NCBI RefSeq assembly: GCF_035989285.1
Contig: NZ_CP108513.1
Location: forward strand, 8,308,001 to 8,372,000
Direction: 5' to 3'
From: Streptomyces sp. NBC_01235
GTDB taxonomy: Bacteria > Actinomycetota > Actinomycetes > Streptomycetales > Streptomycetaceae
DNA: 64,000 nucleotides
Shown in pieces: positions 25,713 through 34,314 of the stretch. The position numbers were made by a program, and so were the translations under genes. The notes beneath the pieces are model-generated. The model was given only the letters and a program-made list of their open reading frames with translations, was not told the DNA's origin and ran no database searches. Each line of letters begins with the position of its first letter. Positions within the stretch are counted from its first letter, which is position 1.

Positions 25713-25740
25713 TCTTCGGCAGCGAACCCGGGGTCCTTTA
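25713..25740 (-). promoter_or_regulatory. Candidate sigma-WhiG promoter of whiI
   Basis: Read on the minus strand, TAAA, a 16-base spacer and GCCGAAGA match the WhiG/FliA consensus TAAA-N15-GCCGATAA closely. whiI is a known direct target of sigma-WhiG. The transcript would start about 80 bases before the GTG. Confidence 0.75.
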
Positions 25741-25867
25741 GAGAATGATCACGATCTAGTGAGTAACAATCTGTGCAATTCGGACACGCGATCGATCATC
25801 CGAAGATCGAGTCGGTTTAAGTGGGTGTCTTACGGGACCGAAAATGGTCGTATCGACAAAGAGATGG

Positions 25868-26536
25868 TCAACGTGACTGCGGCCCCCTGCGCTGTGGCAG
25901 TGTCACCACCGACGCGTCCCCGGGGCCGGCCGGCGGCAGCCCCGCCACCTGCGCCAGCAGATCGCACCAGGACGCCAGATGCGCCCCTGTGTCCGGTACT
26001 CCGCCCAGGCCCTCGCGCGGCGTCCACGAGGCCCGGATCTCGATCTGTGAGGCCGCCGGGCGCTCCGCCAGCCCGCCGAAGTAGTGCGAACTCGCGCGCG
26101 TGACGGTCCCGCTCGGCTCGCCGTACGTCAGCCCGCGCGCCTGGAGCGCGCCGGTCAGCCACGACCAGCAGACGTCCGGCAGCAGCGGGTCGGCGGCCAT
26201 CTCCGGCTCCAGTTCCGCCCGGACCAGGGTCACCAGCCGGAACGTTCCGCGCCAGGCGTCGTGCCCGGCCGGGTCGTGCAGCAGCACCAGCCGTCCGTCG
26301 GCCAGGTCCTGCTCGCCGTCCACGACCGTCGCCTCCAGCGCGTACGCGAACGGGGCGAGCCGCTTCGGGGCCGGTGTCGGCTCGACCTCGATCTGCGGCC
26401 GCAGCCGCGTCGCCCTCAGTGCGTCGACGGCGGCCCGGAAGGGCAACGGAGCCGATGTACTCCCATCCCGGTCCCCCTCGTTCGCGTCATCCATCCCGCC
26501 AGCGCCGTCCGACAGTCGTCCCTGAGCCGCAGCCAT
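25868..26536 (-). CDS. DUF3000 family protein
   Basis: Conserved actinobacterial protein of unknown function, about 222 residues, with no signal peptide or membrane segment. Conserved blocks include PFRAAVDALRATRLRPQIEV, LAPFAYALEATV and SSHYFGGLAERPA. ATG 26536 has no ribosome site, but TAATCT ends seven bases before it, as expected for a leaderless mRNA. ATG 26494 is an alternative. The upstream minisatellite keeps this frame open for another 360 bases. I regard that extension as accidental. Confidence 0.8.
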   Translation of the reverse strand: MAAAQGRLSDGAGGMDDANEGDRDGSTSAPLPFRAAVDALRATRLRPQIEVEPTPAPKRLAPFAYALEATVVDGEQDLADGRLVLLHDPAGHDAWRGTFRLVTLVRAELEPEMAADPLLPDVCWSWLTGALQARGLTYGEPSGTVTRASSHYFGGLAERPAASQIEIRASWTPREGLGGVPDTGAHLASWCDLLAQVAGLPPAGPGDASVVTLPQRRGPQSR

Positions 26537-26669
26537 GCGGGGAAGATTAAAGGGAACGGGGGCCTCGCGCAGGGCAAGACACCCGTGCGGGGCTCGCGGA
26601 CGGGTGCGCGCTGGGCGAACAGGCGCACGGGCCGCGCACACCGGAGGCACACGGCACAGGCATCGGCCG

Positions 26670-26966
26670 GAGGCACCGCCGAGACATGGCCGAGGCGCGG
26701 CGGAGGCACGGCGTCGGCATGGTGGCGGTGCAGCTGAGGCGCGGCGGAGGCATGGCGGAGGCACGGCGTCGGCGTGGTGGCGGTGCGGCTGAGGCGCGAC
26801 CGAGGCATGGCTGAGGCGCGGCGTCGGCATGGTGGCGGTGCGGCTGAGGCGCGGCGCAGGCATGGTGGCGGTGCGGCTGAGGCGCGGCGCAGGCATGGCG
26901 GAGGCGCGGCGTCGGCGTGGTGGCGGTGCGGCTGAGGCGCGACCGAGGCATGGGGGCGGTGTGGCT
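26670..26966. repeat. Minisatellite with an 11-bp step between DUF3000 and hemE
   Basis: 297 bases equal 27 units of 11 bp. Typical units are GAGGCGCGGCG, TCGGCATGGTG and GCGGTGCGGCT, which join into a 33-bp super-unit. Segments beginning GAGGCGCG are 44, 55, 22, 33, 33, 55 and 33 bases long, all multiples of 11. Weaker copies may extend left to about 26640. The array fills the divergent gap upstream of both genes. Confidence 0.9.
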
Positions 26967-27021
26967 GAGGCGCGGCAGGGGGCGGCCTCGGCGTCTCCGG
27001 GGCCGTGCGAGACTTGCCGTC

Positions 27022-28089
27022 GTGAGCGCGAACGAGAGCCCTGAGGGCCGGCAGCCGACAGCGACGTACGACAGTGCCTTCCTGAAGGCGTGCAGGCGTG
27101 AGCCCGTACCGCACACGCCGGTGTGGTTCATGCGGCAGGCCGGGCGCTCGCTTCCGGAGTACCGCAAGGTCCGCGAGGGCGTCGGGATGCTCGAGTCCTG
27201 CATGCGGCCCGAGCTGGTCACCGAGATCACCCTTCAGCCGGTGCGTCGGCACGACGTGGACGCGGCGATCTACTTCAGCGACATCGTCGTCCCGCTCAAG
27301 GCCATCGGCGTCGACCTCGACATCAAGCCCGGCGTCGGCCCGGTCGTCGAGAAGCCGATCCGCACCCGCGCCGACCTCGCCCAGCTGCGCGACCTCGCTC
27401 CCGAGGACGTCTCCTACGTCACCGAGGCCATCGGCCTGCTCACGGCCGAGCTCGGCGGCACCCCCCTCATCGGTTTCGCGGGCGCTCCCTTCACCCTCGC
27501 GAGCTACCTCGTCGAGGGCGGCCCGTCGCGCACGTACGAGAACGCCAAGGCGATGATGTACGGCGACCCCGAGCTCTGGGCCGACCTGCTGGACCGCCTC
27601 GCGGAGATCACGGCCGCCTTCCTGAAGGTGCAGATCGAGGCGGGCGCGAGCGCCGTCCAGCTCTTCGACTCCTGGGCCGGCGCGCTGGCCCCCGCGGACT
27701 ACCGCCGCTCGGTGCTGCCCGCCTCCGCGAAGGTCTTCCGCGCGGTCGAGGGCTACGGCGTCCCGCGCATCCACTTCGGCGTGGGCACCGGCGAGCTGCT
27801 GAAGCTCATGGGCGAGGCCGGTGCGGACGTGGTCGGCGTCGACTGGCGCGTCCCGCTCGACGAGGCCGTCCGCCGGGTCGGCCCCGGCAAGGCGCTCCAG
27901 GGCAACCTCGACCCGACCGTCCTCTTCGCCGGCACCGAGGCCGTCGAGGCCAAGACCCGCGAGGTCCTCGACGCCGCCGCCGGCCTGGAGGGCCACGTCT
28001 TCAACCTCGGCCACGGCGTCATGCCGTCCACCGACCCGGATGCCCTGACCCGCCTGGTCGAGTACGTCCACACGCAGACGGCTCGATAG
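27022..28089 (+). CDS. hemE: Uroporphyrinogen decarboxylase
   Basis: Haem enzyme that removes four carboxyl groups from uroporphyrinogen III to give coproporphyrinogen III. It is 355 residues, normal for HemE. Both family signatures are present: [16 protein letters not shown] near residue 30 and [17 protein letters not shown] near 150. The conserved Asp and Tyr region ([14 protein letters not shown]) is intact. GTG 27022 has no ribosome site; GAGACT seven bases upstream suits a leaderless start. The promoter must lie in or beside the minisatellite. Its product feeds the hemY/hemQ steps encoded 4 kb downstream. Confidence 0.95.
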   Translation: MSANESPEGRQPTATYDSAFLKACRREPVPHTPVWFMRQAGRSLPEYRKVREGVGMLESCMRPELVTEITLQPVRRHDVDAAIYFSDIVVPLKAIGVDLDIKPGVGPVVEKPIRTRADLAQLRDLAPEDVSYVTEAIGLLTAELGGTPLIGFAGAPFTLASYLVEGGPSRTYENAKAMMYGDPELWADLLDRLAEITAAFLKVQIEAGASAVQLFDSWAGALAPADYRRSVLPASAKVFRAVEGYGVPRIHFGVGTGELLKLMGEAGADVVGVDWRVPLDEAVRRVGPGKALQGNLDPTVLFAGTEAVEAKTREVLDAAAGLEGHVFNLGHGVMPSTDPDALTRLVEYVHTQTAR

Positions 28090-28140
28090 CCGCCCGGCCG
28101 GCCGCATGGGTCGAGAGCCGGAAACCTCGGAAGAAAGCGT

Positions 28141-28953
28141 TCACCACGTGTGCCGGGGCCGGGCCCGCCTGCCGAACAGCAGGCCGCGCGGCTCCGGCGG
28201 CGGGGGTGTCCCCGGCTTGAGCGGCCAGGCCAGCAGCATGCCCGCGAGGAAACCTACGACATGCGCCGCGTACGCCACGGCGCCCGCGTCGGAGACTCCC
28301 TCGCCCGATGAGTACACCGCCTGCAGAACGAACCAGAAGCCCAGCACCAGCCAGGCCGGCAGGCGCAGTGGCAGAAACACCAGGAACGGGACGAGCACCC
28401 ACACCCTGGCCTTCGGATACAGCACCAGATAGGCGCCGAGCACTCCCGCGATCGCCCCCGACGCGCCGATCAGCGGGTCGGTCGAGTCGGCGTTGATGAC
28501 AGCGAAACCGTACGACGCCGCGTAGCCGCAGGCGACGTAGAAGAGCGCGAAGCGGACGTGCCCCATGCGGTCCTCGATGTTGTTTCCGAAGATCAGCAGA
28601 AACAGCATGTTGCCCAGCAGGTGCAGCCAGCCGCCGTGCAGGAACATCGCGGTGAGGACGCTCAGCGCCGGCGACTTGTCGTAATCCGGCGGGCCCAGCT
28701 GACAGGCCGCGCCGCGTGTCTCGCCGGTGGGGACGAGCTGCGGCAGCTGATGGTGGATCAACTCGCTCGGTACGGCAGCGTAGTGCTCCAGGAAGGCATG
28801 CAGATGGCACGTCTGCGCCAGGCTGCTGTCGCCCGCCACGGAGCCGGACAGGCCGGGCATGAACCAGAAGACGAAGACGTTCGCTGCGATCAGCGCGTAT
28901 GTCACCACGGGGGTGCGGCGCACAGGGTTCACGTCATGGACGGGGATGACCAC
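28141..28953 (-). CDS. Rhomboid-family intramembrane serine protease
   Basis: Membrane protein of 270 residues with six predicted helices. The catalytic serine is in GASGAIAG and the histidine in AAHVVGFLAG. The oxyanion asparagine motif is FLHGGWLHLLGNMLFL. A long extracellular loop of about 70 residues with two cysteines follows the first helix. It would cleave membrane proteins within the bilayer; the substrate is unknown. GTG 28953 has no good ribosome site. It converges on hemE. Confidence 0.9.
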   Translation of the reverse strand: MVIPVHDVNPVRRTPVVTYALIAANVFVFWFMPGLSGSVAGDSSLAQTCHLHAFLEHYAAVPSELIHHQLPQLVPTGETRGAACQLGPPDYDKSPALSVLTAMFLHGGWLHLLGNMLFLLIFGNNIEDRMGHVRFALFYVACGYAASYGFAVINADSTDPLIGASGAIAGVLGAYLVLYPKARVWVLVPFLVFLPLRLPAWLVLGFWFVLQAVYSSGEGVSDAGAVAYAAHVVGFLAGMLLAWPLKPGTPPPPEPRGLLFGRRARPRHTW

Positions 28954-29079
28954 AAGGAAGTACTGCCCCCGATCCGTTCGACGAATCGGTGAACGCGCCT
29001 TCGTGCGGGCGCGTATGAACCGGCAACCGCTCGCGGCACGAAGGAAGGCGGGTCGCGGGGACTACGTGAGGAACAGGCG

Positions 29080-29352
29080 ATGAACGACCGAGTTACTCCT
29101 CCGATGCACGCCACGCCCGACGGCGAGGCGGAGATCTCGCTGGTGATCAAGCTGCCCTGGGAGGACGTGGCGCGGCTCGGCCAGGAGGCCGGGCGGCTCG
29201 CTTCGCAGATGCAGCGGCCGGTGACGTTGGACGAGGCTGTCAGCAACCGGTTGCGGACGCGGCCGGCGGCTGCGGCGCATGCGAAGCCGGCGGAGCAGCC
29301 GGCGGCCCCGGCCGCGGTTTCTGCTTTGCCGAGGCTCAGCGGGACCGCTTAG
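29080..29352 (+). CDS. Small conserved protein of unknown function
   Basis: A 90-residue cytoplasmic protein I do not recognise. The core EAEISLVIKLPWEDVARLGQ and LASQMQRPVTLDEAV looks like a mixed alpha/beta fold. The tail is Ala/Pro-rich (AKPAEQPAAPAA). ATG 29080 follows GAGGAAC. Dense GC third positions support coding. It is monocistronic and divergent from the rhomboid gene. Confidence 0.7.
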   Translation: MNDRVTPPMHATPDGEAEISLVIKLPWEDVARLGQEAGRLASQMQRPVTLDEAVSNRLRTRPAAAAHAKPAEQPAAPAAVSALPRLSGTA

Positions 29353-29375
29353 GAGCGTTGCGGGGTGCGGGTCGA

Positions 29376-29432
29376 CTGTGGCTGGTCGCGCCCACGCGGC
29401 GGAGCCGCACATCGGCTCGGCCCCGCGCCCCC
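29376..29432. repeat. Dispersed intergenic repeat, family 2, copy 1
   Basis: GTGGCTGGTCGCGCCCACGC, a GGCGGAGCCGCACATCGG core, and CCCCGCGCCCC lie just after the 90-residue gene. An inverted relative occurs at 34229-34314. I recall this motif as very common between Streptomyces genes. Confidence 0.75.
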
Positions 29433-29464
29433 AGGTCGGCAGACGTCGGCAGCCCCCCGTCGGC

Positions 29465-30847
29465 CTAGCGATGTCGTACCTTCGCCACCGCTTTTCTCGC
29501 CGCTACCAGTACGGGATCCCACACCGGTGAGAACGGTGGCGCGTACCCCAGGTCCAGGGTTGTCATCTGTTCCACCGTCATCCCGGCCGTCAGGGCCACC
29601 GCCGCGATGTCGACGCGCTTTCCCGCGCCCTCCCTCCCGACGATCTGCACGCCCAGCAGACGGCCCGTCCGTCGCTCGGCGAGCATCTTGACCGTCATGG
29701 GGGAGGCGCCCGGGTAGTAGCCGGCGCGGCTGGTGGACTCGATGGTGACCGTTTCGAACTGGAGGCCGACCCGGCGCGCGTCCTTCTCCCGCAGGCCCGT
29801 GCGGGCGATCTCCAGGTCGCAGACCTTGCTGACGGCCGTGCCGACCACGCCGGGAAACGTGGCATAACCGCCTCCGACGTTGGTTCCGATGACCTGGCCG
29901 TGCTTGTTGGCATGGGTGCCGAGCGCGATGTGGCGTTCCTGGCCGGAGACCAGGTCGAAGACCTCGACGCAGTCACCCCCGGCCCAGATCGTCCCGTCGG
30001 CGCGGGGCCCGCGCACCCGCATCGCGAGGTCCGTGAGCAGCCCCCCGTGCGTGCCCAGGGGCAGACCCGCGGCCTTCGCCAGCGCGGTCTCCGGGCGGAC
30101 CCCGATGCCCAGCACCACCACGTCCGCCGGGTACTCGGCGTCCTTGGTCACCACAGCCCGCACATGGCCGTCCTCGGCCGTGCGCACTTCGGTGACCTCG
30201 GCGTCGTTCACCATGGTGATGCCCATGCCCTCCATGGCCCTGTGCACCAGCCGACCCATGTCCGGGTCGAGGGTCGACATCGGCTCGCTGCCCCGGTTGA
30301 CGACCGTCACCTCGTAGCCGCGGTTGATGAGCGCCTCGGCCATCTCCACGCCGATGTAGCCGGCCCCGACGACCACGGCCCGCTTCCCGCGCGCGCGTGC
30401 CAGCGTGTCCAGCAGCGCCTGCCCGTCGTCCAGCGTCTGCACCCCGTGCACGCCCGGGGCGTCCACCCCCGGCATGTCCGGCCGGATCGGGCGCGCCCCG
30501 GTCGCGATGACGAGCTTGTCGTACGACGTCCAGGACGGCGCCCCGGAATCCACGTCACGCGCGCGTACCCGCCGTCCGGCCACGTCGATCTCGGTGACCT
30601 CGGTGCGCAGCCGCAGGTCGATCCCGCGCGCGCGGTGCTCCTCGGGCGTGCGGGCGATCAGGTCGTCCCGCCCGGTGACGTCACCGCCCACCCAGTAGGG
30701 GATCCCGCACGCCGAGAAGGACGTGAAGTGGCCGCGTTCGAAGGCGACGATCTCCAGTTCTCCGGGCCCCTTCCGACGGCGGGCCTGGGACGCCGCGGAC
30801 ATGCCCGCGGCGTCGCCGCCGATCACGACCAGTCGCTCGATGCTCAT
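29465..30847 (-). CDS. FAD-dependent pyridine nucleotide-disulfide oxidoreductase (CoA-disulfide reductase/NADH oxidase type)
   Basis: Flavoprotein of 460 residues. The FAD motif VVIGGDAAGMSAASQARR begins at residue 7, the NAD(P) motif AVVVGAGYIGVEMAE lies near 155, and a second FAD-binding motif is GTIWAGGDC. Cys47 in SFSACGIPYWVGG is the single redox cysteine typical of CoA-disulfide reductases and Nox-type oxidases. The C-terminal dimerisation domain is complete. It may reduce CoA or polysulfide disulfides. No neighbour pins the substrate. Confidence 0.9.
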   Translation of the reverse strand: MSIERLVVIGGDAAGMSAASQARRRKGPGELEIVAFERGHFTSFSACGIPYWVGGDVTGRDDLIARTPEEHRARGIDLRLRTEVTEIDVAGRRVRARDVDSGAPSWTSYDKLVIATGARPIRPDMPGVDAPGVHGVQTLDDGQALLDTLARARGKRAVVVGAGYIGVEMAEALINRGYEVTVVNRGSEPMSTLDPDMGRLVHRAMEGMGITMVNDAEVTEVRTAEDGHVRAVVTKDAEYPADVVVLGIGVRPETALAKAAGLPLGTHGGLLTDLAMRVRGPRADGTIWAGGDCVEVFDLVSGQERHIALGTHANKHGQVIGTNVGGGYATFPGVVGTAVSKVCDLEIARTGLREKDARRVGLQFETVTIESTSRAGYYPGASPMTVKMLAERRTGRLLGVQIVGREGAGKRVDIAAVALTAGMTVEQMTTLDLGYAPPFSPVWDPVLVAARKAVAKVRHR

Positions 30848-30874
30848 GCGAACACGCTACGGGGGACTCGCTGT

Positions 30875-31867
30875 TCAGTCCTGCTCAGGCTCGCCCGCAG
30901 CCGGCTCGCCCGTTCCCGCCCCGCTGGTCCCGACCGCGCTCACCCGTGCCGCCCGCGGCCGCACCAGCCGCAGCCACGCCAGCACGAGCAGGACGGCCAC
31001 CGCGAGGAACGGCAGGACCGCGCCGAACGCCACGGCGATCCAGCGCAGCATCGTCACGAAGGCGTCCCAGCCGCCCGCCAGCGCGTCCACGAACCCCGGG
31101 TCGTCGTCCTCGGCGGCCAGGGCGACCGGCTTCTGAGAGAGGGTCAGGGTGACGGTCGCCAGGCTCGTGCGGTCCTTCAGGGACGCCTGCTGGGCGAGCA
31201 GCGCCTCCAGGTCGGCCTCCCGGCTGCTCAACTCGCCCTCCAGGGTGACCACGTCGCTCAGCTGGGTGGCCCGGTCCATCAGCTCGCGGACCCGGGCGAC
31301 GCTGGCGCGCTGCGAGGCGATGCGGCTGTCGACGTCGACGACCTGGTCGGTGACGTCCTGGGCCTTGGCCGTGCGCTCCAGGAGCTTGCCCGCCCCCTGG
31401 AGGGCGGCGAGGACGTCGTCGTACTTCTCGACGGGCACCCGCAGCACGACCTTGGTCCGCTCGGCGCCGTCCTCGTCCCGGACGGTCGTCTCGTCACCGA
31501 CGTAGCCGCCCGCGTTCTCGGTGGTCGCGCGGGCTTCGTCGAGGGCCTTCGGCACGTCCTTGACCTGCACGGTCAGGGTGGCGGTGCGGATGATGCGGTT
31601 GGCGGTGAGCTTCGGTGCGGTGGTGGCCTTCGAGCCGCTCGCGCCCGCGCCCTCCTTGGCGTCCTGGGCGGCACCCGCGTCCCCGGAGCCGGCCTCTTTG
31701 GCGGCGGCCCCGTCGGCCGTGCTGCCCGCGCCCGCGTCGTCGGCGCCACCGCATCCGGTGAGCGCGAGGGCCGTGGCCAGCAGGAGCCCGGCCAGGGCGT
31801 GGGCGGGTCGGGCGGAACGTCGTACAGAGCTTCGTGCCGGGCGTCGTACGGATCGTCGTGTGCGCAT
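30875..31867 (-). CDS. DUF4349 lipoprotein
   Basis: Envelope lipoprotein of 330 residues. An Arg-rich N-terminus leads to a lipobox (LALTGCGG), then an Ala/Gly/Ser-rich linker. The DUF4349 core (IIRTATLTVQVKDVPKALDE) includes a coiled coil (VTLEGELSSREADLEALLAQ). It ends in a C-terminal membrane helix (VLPFLAVAVLLVLAWLRLV), so it is anchored at both ends. The function is unknown. ATG 31867 has a G-rich ribosome site. It is divergent from hemY. Confidence 0.85.
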   Translation of the reverse strand: MRTRRSVRRPARSSVRRSARPAHALAGLLLATALALTGCGGADDAGAGSTADGAAAKEAGSGDAGAAQDAKEGAGASGSKATTAPKLTANRIIRTATLTVQVKDVPKALDEARATTENAGGYVGDETTVRDEDGAERTKVVLRVPVEKYDDVLAALQGAGKLLERTAKAQDVTDQVVDVDSRIASQRASVARVRELMDRATQLSDVVTLEGELSSREADLEALLAQQASLKDRTSLATVTLTLSQKPVALAAEDDDPGFVDALAGGWDAFVTMLRWIAVAFGAVLPFLAVAVLLVLAWLRLVRPRAARVSAVGTSGAGTGEPAAGEPEQD

Positions 31868-32029
31868 GTGGGTGTGCCCCCCCGGAAAGTGGTGACGACT
31901 GACGCTCCTTCGACGCCCGGGCGGCCCGGGACGTTGGCGGGGATCGGTTCCGAAGAGGTCACGGTCGGGACTCGTCAGGGCCACATGGCCCTGGCGGGAG
32001 TGTCGGTGGGGTCTGAGAGAGTGGGGAGC

Positions 32030-33487
32030 ATGAGCGCAACGGGTACAAGGACGGGGCAGCACGTCGTCGTCATCGGAGCCGGAATCGCCGGGCTGGCCGC
32101 CGCCCACCGGCTCCTGGAACGCGGCGCGCGGGTGACGGTGCTGGAGGCGTCCGACCGGGTGGGCGGCAAGCTGCTGCCCGGCGAGATCGCCGGCGTGCGC
32201 GTGGACTTCGGCGCCGAGTCGATGCTGGCCCGTCGGCCCGAGGCGGTCGCCCTCGCGCGCGAGGTGGGCCTCGCCGGCCGCCTCCAGCCGCCGGCCACCG
32301 CCACCGCCTCGATCTGGACCCGTGGCGCCCTGCGCCCCATGCCCAAGGGCCACGTCATGGGCGTCCCCGGCACCGCGGCCGCCCTCTCCGGCGTGTTGTC
32401 CGAGGAGGGCCTCGCCCGTATCGAGCGCGACGCCGACCTGCCCCGCACGGAGATCGGGGAGGACGTGGCGGTCGGCGAGTACGTGGCCGCCCGCCTGGGC
32501 CGCGAGGTCGTCGACCGCCTGATCGAGCCGCTGCTGGGCGGGGTGTACGCCGGTGACGCCTACCGGATCTCGATGCGCTCGGCCGTCCCGCAGCTCTTCC
32601 AGGCGGCGCGGACGCACACGTCGTTGACGCAGGCCGTCCGCGAGATCCAGGCCAAGGCGGCGGCCAACCAGCAGACCGGGCCCGTGTTCATGGGCATCGA
32701 GGGCGGCGTCGGCATGCTGCCGCTCGCGGTGGCCGAGTCCGTCGCGGCGCGCGGCGCGGAGATCCACACGCGCGTGCCCGTGACCGGACTGCGCCGCGAG
32801 TCCGCGGGCGGCTGGGAGGTCACCGCGGGGGAGCGGGTGCTGCACGCCGACGCCGTGGTCGTCGCCGTCCCCGCACCGGCGGCCGCCGGACTGCTGGCCG
32901 CCGAGTCCCCGGAGGCCGCCGCCGAACTGCGCACGGTGGAGTACGCCTCCATGGCGCTGGTCACCCTCGCCTACCGGCGCACCGGGACCGCCCTGCCCGA
33001 CGGCAGCGGTTTCCTCGTCCCCCCCGTCGACGGCCGCACCATCAAGGCGTCCACCTTCGCCTCCCAGAAGTGGGGCTGGATCGCCGACGAGGACCCGGAC
33101 ACGGTCGTGCTGCGCACCTCCGTGGGGCGGCACGGCGAGACGGAGATCCTCCAGAGGGACGACGCCGATCTCGTCGACGTCTCCCGGCGCGACCTGCGCG
33201 AGGCCACCGCCCTGGAGGCCATTCCCCTCGAGACCCGCGTCACCCGCTGGACGGACGCCCTGCCCCAGTACCCGGTCGGCCACCACGCGCGCGTGGCCCG
33301 CATCCGCGAGCACGTGGCCAAGCTTCCGGGCCTCGCGGTGTGCGGCGCGCAGTACGACGGCGTCGGCATCCCGGCCTGTATCGCGAGCGCGTACGCCGCG
33401 GTGGACCAGATCGGCGGCGACCTGAGCGCCGTCCGGGAACTCACGGCCAACCCGGTGCAGAGTCTGCACGGCGGAGCAGGAGAATAA
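32030..33487 (+). CDS. hemY: Coproporphyrinogen III oxidase, HemY/CgoX type
   Basis: FAD enzyme of 485 residues. The dinucleotide motif [20 protein letters not shown] begins near residue 11 and is followed by [20 protein letters not shown]. The C-terminal motif is [20 protein letters not shown]. In Actinobacteria this family (often called protoporphyrinogen oxidase, HemG/HemY) oxidises coproporphyrinogen III to coproporphyrin III in the coproporphyrin-dependent haem route. Only five bases separate it from hemQ, the terminal enzyme of that route, which supports the role. The start ATG 32030 has GAGAG/GGGGAG upstream. Confidence 0.92.
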   Translation: MSATGTRTGQHVVVIGAGIAGLAAAHRLLERGARVTVLEASDRVGGKLLPGEIAGVRVDFGAESMLARRPEAVALAREVGLAGRLQPPATATASIWTRGALRPMPKGHVMGVPGTAAALSGVLSEEGLARIERDADLPRTEIGEDVAVGEYVAARLGREVVDRLIEPLLGGVYAGDAYRISMRSAVPQLFQAARTHTSLTQAVREIQAKAAANQQTGPVFMGIEGGVGMLPLAVAESVAARGAEIHTRVPVTGLRRESAGGWEVTAGERVLHADAVVVAVPAPAAAGLLAAESPEAAAELRTVEYASMALVTLAYRRTGTALPDGSGFLVPPVDGRTIKASTFASQKWGWIADEDPDTVVLRTSVGRHGETEILQRDDADLVDVSRRDLREATALEAIPLETRVTRWTDALPQYPVGHHARVARIREHVAKLPGLAVCGAQYDGVGIPACIASAYAAVDQIGGDLSAVRELTANPVQSLHGGAGE

Positions 33488-33492
33488 GAACC

Positions 33493-34224
33493 ATGAGTGA
33501 CGACGCCCCCACCACCGAGGCCGGCAGGATCCCGAACAAGGGCAAGCTGGCCAAGGACCTCAACGAGGTCATCCGCTACACGCTGTGGTCCGTCTTCAAG
33601 CTGAAGGACGTGCTCCCCGAGGACCGCGCGGGCTACGCCGACGAAGTCCAGGAGCTGTTCGACCAGCTCGCCGCGAAGGACGTGACGATCCGCGGCACGT
33701 ACGACGTCTCCGGCCTGCGCGCCGACGCCGACCTCATGATCTGGTGGCATGCCGAGACCGCCGACCAGCTCCAGGAGGCGTACAACCTCTTCCGCCGCAC
33801 CAGGCTCGGCCGCGCCCTGGAGCCGGTCTGGTCGAACATGGCGCTGCACCGCCCCGCCGAGTTCAACCGCTCGCACATCCCGGCGTTCCTCGCCGACGAG
33901 ACGCCCCGCGACTACGTGAGCGTCTACCCCTTCGTGCGCTCCTACGACTGGTACCTGCTGCCCGACGAGGACCGCCGCCGCATGCTCGCCGACCACGGCA
34001 AGATGGCCCGCGGCTACCCGGACGTCCGCGCCAACACGGTCGCCTCGTTCTCGCTCGGCGACTACGAGTGGATCCTGGCCTTCGAGGCCGACGAGCTGTA
34101 CCGCATCGTCGACCTCATGCGCCACCTGCGTGCCTCCGAAGCCCGTATGCACGTCCGCGAGGAGGTCCCGTTCTACACGGGCCGCCGCAAGTCCGTGGCC
34201 GAACTGGTCGCAGGGCTGGCATAG
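33493..34224 (+). CDS. hemQ: Coproheme decarboxylase (HemQ/ChdC)
   Basis: Chlorite-dismutase-family protein of 243 residues that makes haem b from coproheme with peroxide. Family motifs include [31 protein letters not shown] with the His-Gly following, and [14 protein letters not shown]. The histidine in [11 protein letters not shown] is the probable haem ligand. The distal arginine of true chlorite dismutases was not checked. It is directly coupled to hemY. Together with hemE the window encodes three steps of the haem pathway. Confidence 0.92.
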   Translation: MSDDAPTTEAGRIPNKGKLAKDLNEVIRYTLWSVFKLKDVLPEDRAGYADEVQELFDQLAAKDVTIRGTYDVSGLRADADLMIWWHAETADQLQEAYNLFRRTRLGRALEPVWSNMALHRPAEFNRSHIPAFLADETPRDYVSVYPFVRSYDWYLLPDEDRRRMLADHGKMARGYPDVRANTVASFSLGDYEWILAFEADELYRIVDLMRHLRASEARMHVREEVPFYTGRRKSVAELVAGLA

Positions 34225-34228
34225 CGCC

Positions 34229-34314
34229 ACCGAGGGGCGCGGGGCTGTATCGAAGTGCGGCTGCGCGGCGTGGGCGCGACCGGCGCCCACCGCCCGCAGT
34301 TCCTCAGCGCCCCT
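34229..34314. repeat. Dispersed intergenic repeat, family 2, copy 2 (inverted)
   Basis: GGGGCGCGGGGCTGTATCGA, a TGCGGCTGCGCGGCGTGGGC core and GCGACCGGCGCCCACCGCCC are the reverse-complement relative of 29376-29432. Internal pairing (GTGGGCGC with GCGCCCAC) can form a hairpin between the convergent hemQ and hydrolase genes. Confidence 0.75.

Noticed and set aside
26537..26896. N-terminal extension of the DUF3000 protein through the minisatellite
   Set aside because: The repeat period of 33 bases keeps frames open by chance. The extension is low-complexity and a leaderless start at 26536 is better supported.
29900..32029. Long upstream extension of the hemY frame
   Set aside because: It is antisense to the disulfide reductase and the DUF4349 gene. 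The conserved FAD motif begins just after ATG 32030.
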